From NCBI GenBank assembly GCA_049975505.1, contig JBNGCY010000028.1:1-29415 (forward strand): a stretch of DNA of 29,415 nt. Direction: 5' to 3'. This DNA is from JAIVHC01 sp049975505. GTDB taxonomy: Bacteria > Desulfobacterota > Desulfuromonadia > Desulfuromonadales > Desulfuromonadaceae. Below the pieces are notes generated by a model. The model had not been told where the DNA came from, ran no database searches, and saw only the letters and a program-made list of their open reading frames with translations. Positions 1 through 7,015 of this stretch are shown piece after piece; the first letter of the stretch is position 1, and every line of letters begins with the position of its first letter. Made by a program: the position numbers and the translations under genes.

Positions 1-41
1 TATTCTTCCGGATATTTTTCAAAAGCATCAATCCTGGTCAT
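1..41 (-). CDS. N-terminus of a probable SAM-dependent methyltransferase (partial, runs off the window)
   Basis: Only the first 13 codons are inside the window. They begin at an ATG (39-41 on the complement) with a strong Shine-Dalgarno sequence, AAGGAGGGG, just upstream. The visible peptide is MTRIDAFEKYPEEY, the last residue being incomplete. An opening of the type 'FEKYPEEYDRWF' is common in small class I methyltransferases, which is the only basis for the product name. The gene lies 247 bases downstream of cbiA on the same strand but has its own leader, so it need not belong to the cob operon. That a gene starts here is fairly sure; the function is a guess from a short motif. Confidence 0.5.
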   Translation of the reverse strand, partial: MTRIDAFEKYPEE

Positions 42-288
42 AACCCCTCCTTGGGATTTCTTTTCGGGTGACTTCCCGAATTCTCATCCTGCACGATAGG
101 TATTCTTTCCTGTCCACCTGGTTAATCCCACCTGAATCAGATATCTGCCTGGTTTTTGCTTGCTGATTATCTCTTCGGCGTTGGCCGGGTTCAACCTTGA
201 CAGGTGATATTTAATTTTTCCTTAGAACGGTATTCCCGTATAGCTTCGGTCATGGGGTGGCTGACGAGAAAATTCTAAGGGTACATAT
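42..288. other. Intergenic region between cbiA and the methyltransferase-like gene, with two inverted repeats
   Basis: No gene is recognisable here. TTCGGG (63-68) and CCCGAA (75-80) form a perfect 6-bp stem with a 6-base loop in the leader of the leftmost gene. CCTTAGAA (220-227) and TTCTAAGG (273-280) form an 8-bp inverted repeat just after the cbiA stop codon. Neither is followed by a T-run on the minus strand, so a standard intrinsic terminator for the cob operon is not evident. Confidence 0.4.
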
Positions 289-1680
289 TCAATCCGGCTG
301 TTTCTGCAAAACAGAAACAAAACGGTTCAGGGCTTCGGGGTTTGAAGCCAGGTGGAGATGAACATAGCTCGCTAAAATCCGTCCCCTGGAATATCCTTCT
401 TCATGCATGACGCCATCGCGATTTGCGCACACCTGATAGGCCGCCTGCCACTGCGGGTGCTGGAGCGGATCGGTGCACAATTCCGAATAGTGAAATTCAT
501 GTCCCCGCAGTTGCGTACCTATAGCACCGAATAAAGTAGGCTGTTGCAACGTCACGTCCATATATCCAAGACGTTTGCGCCGGGTGCGCATGCGGGTCCA
601 GGCCGGGAGGATGCCGAGCATTGGGAATGTTTTTCCGTCCTCCACCAGCCCCTGGCTGAGATACATAAGCCCGCCGCACTCGGCATACACGAGGCGTCCA
701 CAAGCGCAGAAATCCCGAATGCTGTTGAGCATGCTGTGATTGGCGCAAAGACGTTCGGCGTGTTCTTCCGGATAGCCGCCGCCGAGAACGAGACCAGCAC
801 AGTCTGCGGGGAGTGTTTTGTCTTCGAGGGGAGAGAAAAAAAGTACCTCCACACCGCGCTTCTGCAGCGCATCGAACAGATCCTGGTAGTAGAACTGAAA
901 CGCGGCATCGCGCGCAATGGCGAGGCGAACCCTGCCGTCCGCACGCATCTCGACCGGGGGTGCTGGCGAGAGCACGGGCAGTGCCGGAGCATTACGGGCC
1001 TGGCGCAGCAGATGATCGAGATCGAGATGCTTTTCGGCAGCAGTGGCAAGGTGCTGGATGAGGGCTTCATCCCATGGAGTTTCCGCAGCGGATACCAGAC
1101 CGAGGTGGCGATCCGGCAGAGCAGGCAGGGCGTTGCGCGGCACGTTCCCGAGAAGGGGCGGGAGGTTGGCTTCCTGCAGCGCCCGGGCAAGAAGATCGGC
1201 GTGAGAGGCGGAGCCGCAGAAGTTGGCGATTACTCCGGCGAGGGCGATGTCCGGCTCAAAGCCGGCATAGCCGGACACCAGAGCGGCGAGGCTGCGCGCC
1301 ATGCCATGGCTGTTGACCACCAGGGCCACGGGGGCCTGAAGCCAGGAGGCAATCTGCGCGGTGCTGCCCTCCAGACTGGTCGGGCTGCTGCCGTCGAACA
1401 GACCCATCACCCCTTCGATGATGGCGATGTCGGTAGAGGCGCTGTGCTCGGCAAACAGGCGCGTGACGTAATCGCGCCCGCACATCCAGGCATCGAGATT
1501 ATAACACGGGCGTCCAGATACCCGGGCGAGATGGCCGGGGTCGAGGTAGTCCGGTCCGACTTTGAAGGTCTGTACCTTAAGGCCACGTTGCCGCAGAGCC
1601 GCCACCAGTGCCAGGGTCAGGGATGATTTGCCCACCCCGCTGTGGCTGCCGGCGATAACCAGACGCGCGCAGCTACTCAA
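289..1680 (-). CDS. cbiA: Cobyrinate a,c-diamide synthase (CbiA/CobB type)
   Basis: This enzyme amidates the a- and c-acetate side chains of cobyrinate, or its cobalt form, using glutamine and ATP in the cytoplasm. The 463-residue product has the normal family length. An N-terminal dethiobiotin-synthetase-like ATPase domain carries the P-loop GSHSGVGKSS (about 11-20) and the family signature KVGPDYLDPGHL (about 40-51). A C-terminal class I glutamine amidotransferase domain carries VLGGGYPEEHAE and AECGGLMYL, with probable nucleophile Cys335, and a late His-containing motif YVHLHLASNP. The start codon is TTG (1680-1678), overlapping the TGA stop of the upstream cobA-cobO gene (1679-1677), so the two are probably translationally coupled. 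It is the last gene of the cob operon. Confidence 0.93.
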   Translation of the reverse strand: MSSCARLVIAGSHSGVGKSSLTLALVAALRQRGLKVQTFKVGPDYLDPGHLARVSGRPCYNLDAWMCGRDYVTRLFAEHSASTDIAIIEGVMGLFDGSSPTSLEGSTAQIASWLQAPVALVVNSHGMARSLAALVSGYAGFEPDIALAGVIANFCGSASHADLLARALQEANLPPLLGNVPRNALPALPDRHLGLVSAAETPWDEALIQHLATAAEKHLDLDHLLRQARNAPALPVLSPAPPVEMRADGRVRLAIARDAAFQFYYQDLFDALQKRGVEVLFFSPLEDKTLPADCAGLVLGGGYPEEHAERLCANHSMLNSIRDFCACGRLVYAECGGLMYLSQGLVEDGKTFPMLGILPAWTRMRTRRKRLGYMDVTLQQPTLFGAIGTQLRGHEFHYSELCTDPLQHPQWQAAYQVCANRDGVMHEEGYSRGRILASYVHLHLASNPEALNRFVSVLQKQPD

Positions 1681-2458
1681 AACTCCACCCCCCTGCGTAC
1701 ATGAACCCCTTGATCAAAGGCGTGTTTCAGTGGTTGAATTTCACTGACCGTGTCGGCAATTGCAAGCAGCGCTTCGGGGGCATTGCGTCCGGTCAGGACC
1801 AGATTCAACCCTGCCGGGGCGCGGCGTAACAGGTCGGCCACCCGCTCCTCCTCGAGCAGACCGCGCGCCACGGCGCCGCACATCTCATCGAGAATGATCA
1901 GATCATATTCGTCGCTGAAGATGGCGGCTTCGGCGCGTGCCAGCCCCTGTTCGGCGGCTTTACGGTGTTCGGCGTACAGAGGATGATCCGGCCTGGGCAC
2001 AAAACCGAGGCCGCATTGCTCCACCCTTATGCCGAGACGTTTTAGCCCGGCCAGTTCACCCACTTCGGCATCATTTTTCATGAACTGAAGGATAAGTACC
2101 CGCTGACCATGTCCGACAGCGCGCAGCGCCATGCCGAAGGCGGCAGTGGACTTGCCCTTGCCGTTGCCGGTGAAGATGAGGATGTTGGTGCGCGCGGTGT
2201 CATCCTGCGGCGTGGTGGCAGCCGTTTTGGGTTGTGTCTTCGCTGGTGCTGTTTCCGGCGTCAGGCTACGCTGGAACCAGTCGAGGCGCTCATGCAGTGT
2301 CACCACCTCGCCGACCAGAATCACCGCCGGACTGGTGATTCCGTGCTGTTCCACCTGGTCGGGAGCATCGTTCAGATTGGTGATCAGGGTGCGTTGTTGC
2401 GGGGTGGAGACATGGCTGACTACGGCCACCGGAGTGTCCGCAGGGCGGCCGTGGGAGA
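1677..2458 (-). CDS. cobO: Uroporphyrinogen-III C-methyltransferase (C-terminal end) fused to corrinoid adenosyltransferase; 5' part lost in assembly gap
   Basis: The visible 259 residues begin right at the N run. The first ~62 residues match the end of SUMT (CobA), with GRPADTPVAVV, then QQRT and ILVGEVVTLHERLDWFQ, the usual C-terminal signature of that methyltransferase. A Pro/Thr-rich linker (about 63-89) leads into an ATP:cob(I)alamin adenosyltransferase of the CobO/BtuR family. That part has the P-loop GNGKGKSTAAFG (about 97-108), then LILQFMK and LIILDEMCGAVARGLL. There is no stop between the parts and no credible start for a separate cobO; the GTG at 2429 lies inside the SUMT motif. 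The protein would therefore combine precorrin-2 formation with adenosylation of the corrinoid. About 190 SUMT residues are missing. The adenosyltransferase call is firm; the fusion is well supported from the readable frame. Confidence 0.85.
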
Positions 2459-2558
2459 NNNNNNNNNNNNNNNNNNNNNNNNNNNNNNNNNNNNNNNNNN
2501 NNNNNNNNNNNNNNNNNNNNNNNNNNNNNNNNNNNNNNNNNNNNNNNNNNNNNNNNNN
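2459..2558. other. Assembly gap (100 N) inside the cob operon
   Basis: The run is exactly 100 N, a usual placeholder for unknown length. The left flank reads as the last quarter of SUMT and the right flank as the first 147 residues of precorrin-6A reductase. From usual family sizes, roughly 300 bases of cbiJ and 570 bases of cobA should lie here, so the true distance is probably near 0.9 kb. Confidence 0.9.
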
Positions 2559-3001
2559 TCGGCCACATAGGGGGCGAGATGACGCGAGCCGGTGGTGAGG
2601 AGCACCGGACGCCCGTCAGAGCAGGCCAGCCTCGCGGCCTCGGCGTGATCGTGGGCCATCAGGCATTCGTCCAACGCATTCAACAATGCCGGGCGCTGGT
2701 AACGTAAATAGGGGCGCTGACTGTACTCGGCCGCAACACGTGCCGTCTGATGGACAGCGCCGGCATAGGGATGGGTGGCGTCAATGACGGCACTTATCCG
2801 CTCCTGTTGGATCAGCCCGGAGAGCTGATCCTGATTCAGGCGTCCGCAACGACGGTGTATAGCGAGATGCTCACCTAGGTCGAGATCGGTATCCGTGGCT
2901 GTAGATACCAGCACCTGATAGCCCGCCGTGGCCAGTTTGACGGCCAGAGGGGCGCTTTCGCTGGTGCCGCCGAGGAGCAGAATCTGTGGGCCGCCATTCA
3001 T
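2559..3001 (-). CDS. cbiJ: Precorrin-6A/cobalt-precorrin-6A reductase, N-terminal 147 residues (cut by gap)
   Basis: CbiJ/CobK reduces (cobalt-)precorrin-6A with NAD(P)H during corrin ring synthesis. The readable part has the N-terminal nucleotide-binding start ILLLGGTSESAPLA (about 7-20), the family hallmark IDATHPYA (about 73-80) and the TTGSRHL motif (136-142) just before the N run. The family is normally about 250 residues, so about 100 C-terminal residues are missing because of the assembly gap, not an observed stop. It starts at ATG 3001-2999, 3 bases after the cbiH stop codon. Confidence 0.88.
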
Positions 3002-3004
3002 GCT

Positions 3005-3736
3005 TTACGCCTCCCCCCGGTAATAACCGCGTGGCGTGACCATGCGCCCGTCCAACACACAGGTGGTGGAATTGCCGATGATCACCACTGAGCGCATCCC
3101 CACCTCATGTTCCAGCAGATGGTCGAGGGCGGTGAGGACCACCTGCTCTTCGGCGCTGCCCACGGCCGTGGCGATGCCAACGGGCGTAGTGCCGGGACGC
3201 CGGGCGCGGAAAATGCGCGTCGCCTCTTCAAGCTGCATCACCCGCTTCTTGCTGCGCGGATTGTACAGTGACACCACCAGATCGGCGGCAGCTACGGCTT
3301 CGAGACGGGTGACAATGATCTCCCACGGCACCAGCAGGTCACTGAGGCTGATGATGGCGCTGTCGAGCATCAGTGGTGCGCCGAGTAGAGCTGCAGCTGA
3401 GTTCGCCGCAGTGACCCCAGGGATCACCTCCATGGGGATATGGCAGCCCTCGGCCGCGGCCATCTCCATAGCCAATCCGGCCATGCCGTACATTCCCGCA
3501 TCTCCAGAGGAGACCAGGACCACGTTTTTCCCTGCGATCACCGCATCCAGTGCAGCCCGGCAGCGTTCGGCCTCTTTCATCATTCCGGAGATAATTACCT
3601 GCTGATCCGTGATCAGATCGGCGATGCTGTCCACATAGGGTCCATAGCCGACGATCACATCACTGGCACAGATAGCCTGAGTGGCACGGGCGGTGCGGTC
3701 GCCGGTGCTGCCGGGGCCTAAACCAACGAGAAACAG
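3005..3736 (-). CDS. cbiH: Cobalt-precorrin-3 / precorrin-3B C17-methyltransferase (CbiH/CobJ)
   Basis: This enzyme methylates C17 with ring contraction, using SAM. The frame contains the tetrapyrrole methylase N-terminal motif KLFLVGLGPGS, then IVGYGPYVDSI, SSGDAGMYGMAGL, VIPGVTAANSAAALLGAPL and VSLYNPRSKKR, all typical of CbiH. The first ATG/GTG/TTG in frame is the GTG at 3658, but that would delete the SAM-binding GLGPG loop. The conserved N-terminus lies upstream and overlaps the end of cbiG, where the only near-cognate start at the right place is CTG at 3736-3734 (243 residues, a normal length), preceded by GCGGGAAAA. The coordinates use that CTG. The product is secure; the start codon is an inference. 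Confidence 0.88.
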   Translation of the reverse strand: MFLVGLGPGSTGDRTARATQAICASDVIVGYGPYVDSIADLITDQQVIISGMMKEAERCRAALDAVIAGKNVVLVSSGDAGMYGMAGLAMEMAAAEGCHIPMEVIPGVTAANSAAALLGAPLMLDSAIISLSDLLVPWEIIVTRLEAVAAADLVVSLYNPRSKKRVMQLEEATRIFRARRPGTTPVGIATAVGSAEEQVVLTALDHLLEHEVGMRSVVIIGNSTTCVLDGRMVTPRGYYRGEA

Positions 3737-4497
3737 TTTTCCCGCGCGATTGCAATGGTGATGCCGTTGAAGGCGGTTTTCTGAAGTAGTAATGACGTCC
3801 TCCGTCCTGCGAGCAGAGCCGCGGGTTCACTCACCGCGGGCAGTTGAACATGACTGGCGACAAACTCCGAATGACCGAACGGGCGCGTACTTTCGCGGAT
3901 CAGGTCGGAGTCGATCACGCGTAGGGGAATATTGAGTTGTGCGGCCGCCTCCAGGAGTCCGTTCTCCTGCGCCTTGACATCCGCAGTGGCGAGAAAGCGC
4001 ACCCGCTCAAGGGGCAGATCAAGGCCGGCCAGAGCCGTGGTGACGGCGCTGCAGATATCTGCGGCGCTTTTACCTTTGCGGCAGCCGATGCCGACAATCA
4101 GGTCTTTGAGCGCTTCAGTAGTGGTGGAGATCACGGGTTCAGCGCCGGTAATATTGGCGACGGTGATGGCCAGATCATTGGCACCGCCTTCATGCCCGCT
4201 GAGTACGCTCATGGCGTGGCGCGCACCGACATCAAGGCACACCACGGCCGGATCACGCAGCTTGCTCTCCACCAGCGAAGCTATAGCGCGCACCGCCACC
4301 CCGCACGGAGCCACATACACTAGGCCATCATAGCGGGTGAATATCCTGCGGGTCAGTTTTACGACCCGTTCAAACCCGATTACGCCGGGCGGGGCGGCAA
4401 TGCTCTGATGTAGATACTGATCTACATTCATGCTGGCGGCAATGCGCTCCATCACCTTGAGGCCCTGGGGTGAAAAGGTGATCACCGCCGTGGTCAT
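3718..4497 (-). CDS. cbiG: Cobalt-precorrin-5A hydrolase, short form without the central domain
   Basis: CbiG opens the delta-lactone of cobalt-precorrin-5A and releases acetaldehyde in the anaerobic route. The N-terminal domain shows YDGLVYVAPCGVAVRAIA (about 56-73) and SVLSGHEGGANDLA. The C-terminal domain shows GIGCRKGKS, RVRFLATADVKAQENGLLE and the usual SEPAAL segment. At 259 residues it is shorter than the roughly 350-residue enterobacterial protein: the N-terminal domain runs almost directly into the C-terminal one, so the middle domain appears to be absent. ATG 4497 overlaps the cbiF stop by 4 bases. The 3' end overlaps the start of cbiH. Confidence 0.92.
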   Translation of the reverse strand: MTTAVITFSPQGLKVMERIAASMNVDQYLHQSIAAPPGVIGFERVVKLTRRIFTRYDGLVYVAPCGVAVRAIASLVESKLRDPAVVCLDVGARHAMSVLSGHEGGANDLAITVANITGAEPVISTTTEALKDLIVGIGCRKGKSAADICSAVTTALAGLDLPLERVRFLATADVKAQENGLLEAAAQLNIPLRVIDSDLIRESTRPFGHSEFVASHVQLPAVSEPAALLAGRRTSLLLQKTAFNGITIAIARENCFSLV

Positions 4498-5279
4498 GAA
4501 GAGGCTCCATCGTCATTTTCGGCGCGGCGATAGCCGTGGCTGAAGTGGCGGTGATACAGCTTGGACACCGGGATGTCATGGGTCCGGTCTGATCCAATCG
4601 CGGGGCCGACGACGATCATAGCTGTTTTGGTAATACCTGCTGCAGCTACCCTGGGCGCTATATCCGCCAGGGTTCCCCGAATGACCACCTCGTCAGGCCA
4701 ACTGGCACGGAAGACCACACCGATGGGGCAGTCCGCGCCGTAATGGGGGATCAGCTCGTCCACTACCGTGGCCAGCTTGTGCACCGACAGGAACAGGCAC
4801 AGAGTCGATTCAGTGCGCGCCAGCTCGGCCAGCTCCTGCTTTGCGGGCATGGGTGTGCGTCCCGAGGTGCGGCTGAGGATTATGGTCTGGGCGATCTCCG
4901 GCGCGGTCAGCTCGGTCTTGAGCGCGGCGGCCGCGGCCTGAAAGGAGCTGACGCCCGGTACCACCTCGTAGTCGATGCCGAGGCGGTCGAGGATCTTCAT
5001 CTGCTCGCGGATCGCACCGTAGATGGCCGGGTCCCCGGTGTGCAGACGAATGACGTCCACATCCTGTTGCTGAGCGCTGATAAATACCGCCTCGATCTGC
5101 TCCAGGGTCATGGCGGCGGAATCGTGGAGTTCGGCGTCCTCCGGAACCAGGTCCACTACATCCGGGCTGACCAGGGATCCGGCATACACGCAGATGCGGC
5201 ACCGGCACAGCAGACGCCGGGCCTTGACCGTGAGCAGTTCCGGGTCGCCGGGACCGGCGCCGACGAAGATGACTTTCAT
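4494..5279 (-). CDS. cbiF: Cobalt-precorrin-4 C11-methyltransferase (CbiF/CobM)
   Basis: This SAM-dependent methyltransferase acts at C11 of cobalt-precorrin-4. The 261-residue product begins MKVIFVGAGPGDPELLTVKA, the family's SAM-binding N-terminus. It has VIRLHTGDPAIYGAIREQM, the signature distinguishing CbiF from its paralogues, then YEVVPGVSSFQAAAAAL and a C-terminal TKTAMIVVGPAI. The ATG at 5279-5277 was chosen over an in-frame TTG seven codons upstream because AAGGAG lies just before it and because it gives the normal family N-terminus. It is the first gene after a 360-base non-coding stretch and overlaps cbiG by ATGA. Confidence 0.95.
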   Translation of the reverse strand: MKVIFVGAGPGDPELLTVKARRLLCRCRICVYAGSLVSPDVVDLVPEDAELHDSAAMTLEQIEAVFISAQQQDVDVIRLHTGDPAIYGAIREQMKILDRLGIDYEVVPGVSSFQAAAAALKTELTAPEIAQTIILSRTSGRTPMPAKQELAELARTESTLCLFLSVHKLATVVDELIPHYGADCPIGVVFRASWPDEVVIRGTLADIAPRVAAAGITKTAMIVVGPAIGSDRTHDIPVSKLYHRHFSHGYRRAENDDGASS

Positions 5280-5309
5280 GGGGGTCTCCTTGTTATGCAA
5301 TTGCGTAGT

Positions 5310-5432
5310 AAACTCGGGACTGTCCCAAGCTTCAACTGGGGCTGTCCCAGATGTTTACGGGCCATGGAACGGTGGCGGTTTGCACCGCAAAAGCCTGGGA
5401 CAGCCCCCCGTGCGGGGACAGTCCCGGTTTTG
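5310..5432. repeat. REP/MITE-like imperfect palindrome with GGGACTGTCCC and GGGCTGTCCCAG arms
   Basis: The left arm carries GGGACTGTCCC (5316-5326) then GGGGCTGTCCCAG (5338-5350). The right arm carries the inverted copies CTGGGACAGCCCC (5395-5407) and GGGACAGTCCC (5415-5425). Inside, TTTACGG and CCGCAAA continue the symmetry, so the unit can fold into one long hairpin. Arms of this type are known next to REP-associated tyrosine transposase (RAYT, IS200/IS605-like) genes. On the complement the centre reads ATGGCCCGTAAAC, resembling the first codons of such transposases, so a deletion remnant is possible. No transposase gene is present. Confidence 0.65.
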
Positions 5433-5526
5433 CTGCCATTTCCCTCTTAAGTTAGCCTTTATAAACGTTTCTCTGTGGTTCGCTGTGTGAAACTGCTTGC
5501 TCAGGCGAACCTTTTTTGTTCTCGTT

Positions 5527-5605
5527 GTTGACGCCCACATGACGTGGGAGTGCGCTCCAGCGCTAACAGAATGGGAGGGATTGGCTGCAAAATAACCCTC
5601 TGCCG
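5527..5605 (+). repeat. Intergenic repeat, copy A
   Basis: The segment contains GCCCACATGACGTGGG, a near-palindrome, then GCGCTCCA, TAACAGAATGGGA, GGCTGC and CCCTCTGCCG. The same string of blocks in the same order lies on the opposite strand at 11617-11695. A shorter related piece is at 9166-9201 on the complement. All three copies are in gaps between cob genes. Confidence 0.65.
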
Positions 5606-5639
5606 GGGCGAATCTCGGCGACCTTGACCTTGATCTCAA

Positions 5640-6386
5640 TCATGCCCTCGTTTCATCGGCATTATGTTTCGGCGCCACCAAAATCACCGCCAAATGCCCG
5701 GCATCCGCTGGCGCATCTTTAAGCTGGCTTAAATCCATTTCGATCTTTTGCTCCGGCAACCCGGCACGGGCAACAAACACGCTGCGTTCCAGGGCCGCAC
5801 ACTGGTCGAGCAGCTCGATCAATTGCACCAGCCGCCGACCAATTTTCATGATAGCCACGCCGCTGCCCGAAGTGATCAACGCGCGCAGCTGTTCCAGATC
5901 ATTAGCCGCCGGAATAATAGTCAACGGCTGCTCTCCTTCACCGAGCGGACAGCAGGTGAGGGCCGCAACGGCGCTGACGGCACTGATGCCCGGCACCGTT
6001 TCAACCTGAGCCTGTGGGAACACCGCATACAGGGCGCGCAGCAGGTAGATGTAGGTGGAGTAGAGCAGCGCATCACCCAGGGTGACCAGGGCCACATCCT
6101 GCCCCGCCTGCAAGCGACCGGCAATCTCCTGCGCGGTCTCATGCCAGTGCTGCCGGCGCGTGGCGGCGTGGCCGGCCAGGGAGAATATCACCGGCACAAT
6201 GGCGCAATTGGCCGACGCATGAGTAGCGGCAATGGCGGCGACATAGGTCTGACGACTGAGGCGCGAGGTCGGCACATAAATGGCATCGCACTGGCGCAGC
6301 ACGCGCACCGCCTTAAGGGTAAGCAGCTCCGGATCACCGGGGCCGACGCCAACGCCGTAAAATGTTCCCTGTTGCGGCTGGGTCAT
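5640..6386 (-). CDS. cbiL: Precorrin-2 / cobalt-factor II C20-methyltransferase (CbiL/CobI)
   Basis: CbiL transfers a methyl group from SAM to C20 of cobalt-factor II or precorrin-2. The 248-residue product has the normal length. It opens with GTFYGVGVGPGDPELLTLKA (about 7-26) and continues with AIYVPTSR, VALVTLGDALLYSTYIYLL, ETVPGISAVSAVAAL and IMKIGRRL, with VFVARAGLPEQKI near the end; this combination is characteristic of CbiL. ATG 6386 overlaps the cbiE stop by 4 bases. It is the more canonical of two CbiL-like proteins in the operon, the other being at 8094-8852. Confidence 0.92.
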   Translation of the reverse strand: MTQPQQGTFYGVGVGPGDPELLTLKAVRVLRQCDAIYVPTSRLSRQTYVAAIAATHASANCAIVPVIFSLAGHAATRRQHWHETAQEIAGRLQAGQDVALVTLGDALLYSTYIYLLRALYAVFPQAQVETVPGISAVSAVAALTCCPLGEGEQPLTIIPAANDLEQLRALITSGSGVAIMKIGRRLVQLIELLDQCAALERSVFVARAGLPEQKIEMDLSQLKDAPADAGHLAVILVAPKHNADETRA

Positions 6387-7015
6387 AGCGTCACCTCCTG
6401 ATGGAGCAGGATAATGATGGTGCGCGCCGCCAAGGTGGCCTGACGTAATGTCGCGGCGTCGCAGGGGTGAATCTTCTCTGCGGCCAGGGTGAGGTTTTCA
6501 CACACCATGGCTCGGTAGTCTGCGCCCAACTGCTCCAGCAGATCGGCGGCCCACTCGGTGGCGGCGCGGGTACCGGCGAGGATGGCGATTTTGTGCCAGG
6601 TTTGCAGCTCATCAATAGTTGCCGCGGGGATTCGGCCGTGGGCGCTGATAATACGCAGGTCGTGCCAGTCGATGCCCAACCTGGCGCAGGCCACCTGCAC
6701 CGAGCTGATGCCGGGGATCAGGCGGCAATGTTCATGGCCGAAGTGCTGTTGAACGCGGCGCGCCAGGCTGAACAGGCCGCTGTCGCCGGATACCAGCACC
6801 ACCAGGCGTTGATCACGGTGTTGCTCCATGGCTGCAAGCACGGCCGGGATATCGCCACCGACAGCGAGGCGCGTCGCTTTGACCTCAGGGAACAGATCCA
6901 GCAGGTAGCGCGCTCCGACCAGCACCTCGGCGTCAGCTACGGCGTGGTGGACCGCTGTAGTCAGATAGTCTGCATGGCCGGGGCCGCAACCGGCGATGAT
7001 AATGGGCGGCGTCAT
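6383..7015 (-). CDS. cbiE: Cobalt-precorrin-7 C5-methyltransferase (CbiE)
   Basis: CbiE methylates C5 late in corrin ring formation. The 210-residue protein has the N-terminal IIIAGCGPGHADYLT (about 5-19), EVLVGARYLLDLFP, VVLVSGDSGLFSLARRV, RLIPGISSVQVACARLG and LRIISAHGR, matching CbiE and the N-terminal half of CobL. It ends at the usual CbiE length, so the CbiT (C15-methyltransferase/decarboxylase) half found in CobL-type fusions is not attached, and no separate cbiT is visible in the window. Both ends overlap neighbours by ATGA (cbiD upstream, cbiL downstream). Confidence 0.93.
   Translation of the reverse strand: MTPPIIIAGCGPGHADYLTTAVHHAVADAEVLVGARYLLDLFPEVKATRLAVGGDIPAVLAAMEQHRDQRLVVLVSGDSGLFSLARRVQQHFGHEHCRLIPGISSVQVACARLGIDWHDLRIISAHGRIPAATIDELQTWHKIAILAGTRAATEWAADLLEQLGADYRAMVCENLTLAAEKIHPCDAATLRQATLAARTIIILLHQEVTL

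Larger units (their letters stand above)
5280..5639. other. Non-coding stretch between cbiL and cbiF holding two repeat elements
   Basis: This 360-base interval interrupts the otherwise tightly packed operon. It contains the REP-like palindrome at 5310-5432 and one copy (5527-5605) of a sequence family seen again near 11617-11695 and, in part, near 9166-9201. A 94-codon frame on the complement crosses both repeats and looks spurious. No clear promoter is seen. Confidence 0.7.

Noticed and set aside
544..1626. Long plus-strand open frame opposite cbiA (360 codons)
   Set aside because: It is antisense to a secure gene in GC-rich DNA, shows no domain motif and has no ribosome site; similar long antisense frames lie opposite most cob genes.
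1677..2429. cobO as a separate gene starting at GTG 2429
   Set aside because: The GTG is inside the conserved SUMT motif ADTPVAVV and the frame continues open into the gap, so it is an internal codon of a larger protein.
3005..3658. cbiH starting at GTG 3658
   Set aside because: This start would remove the GLGPG SAM-binding loop, which is present in frame just upstream.
5310..5432. GGGACTGTCCC palindrome as an intrinsic terminator of cbiL
   Set aside because: No T-run follows on the transcribed (minus) strand and the double-arm structure fits a REP-like element better.
5355..5639. 94-codon frame on the complement
   Set aside because: It runs through the REP-like palindrome and repeat copy A, so its sequence is explained by the repeats; no protein motif.
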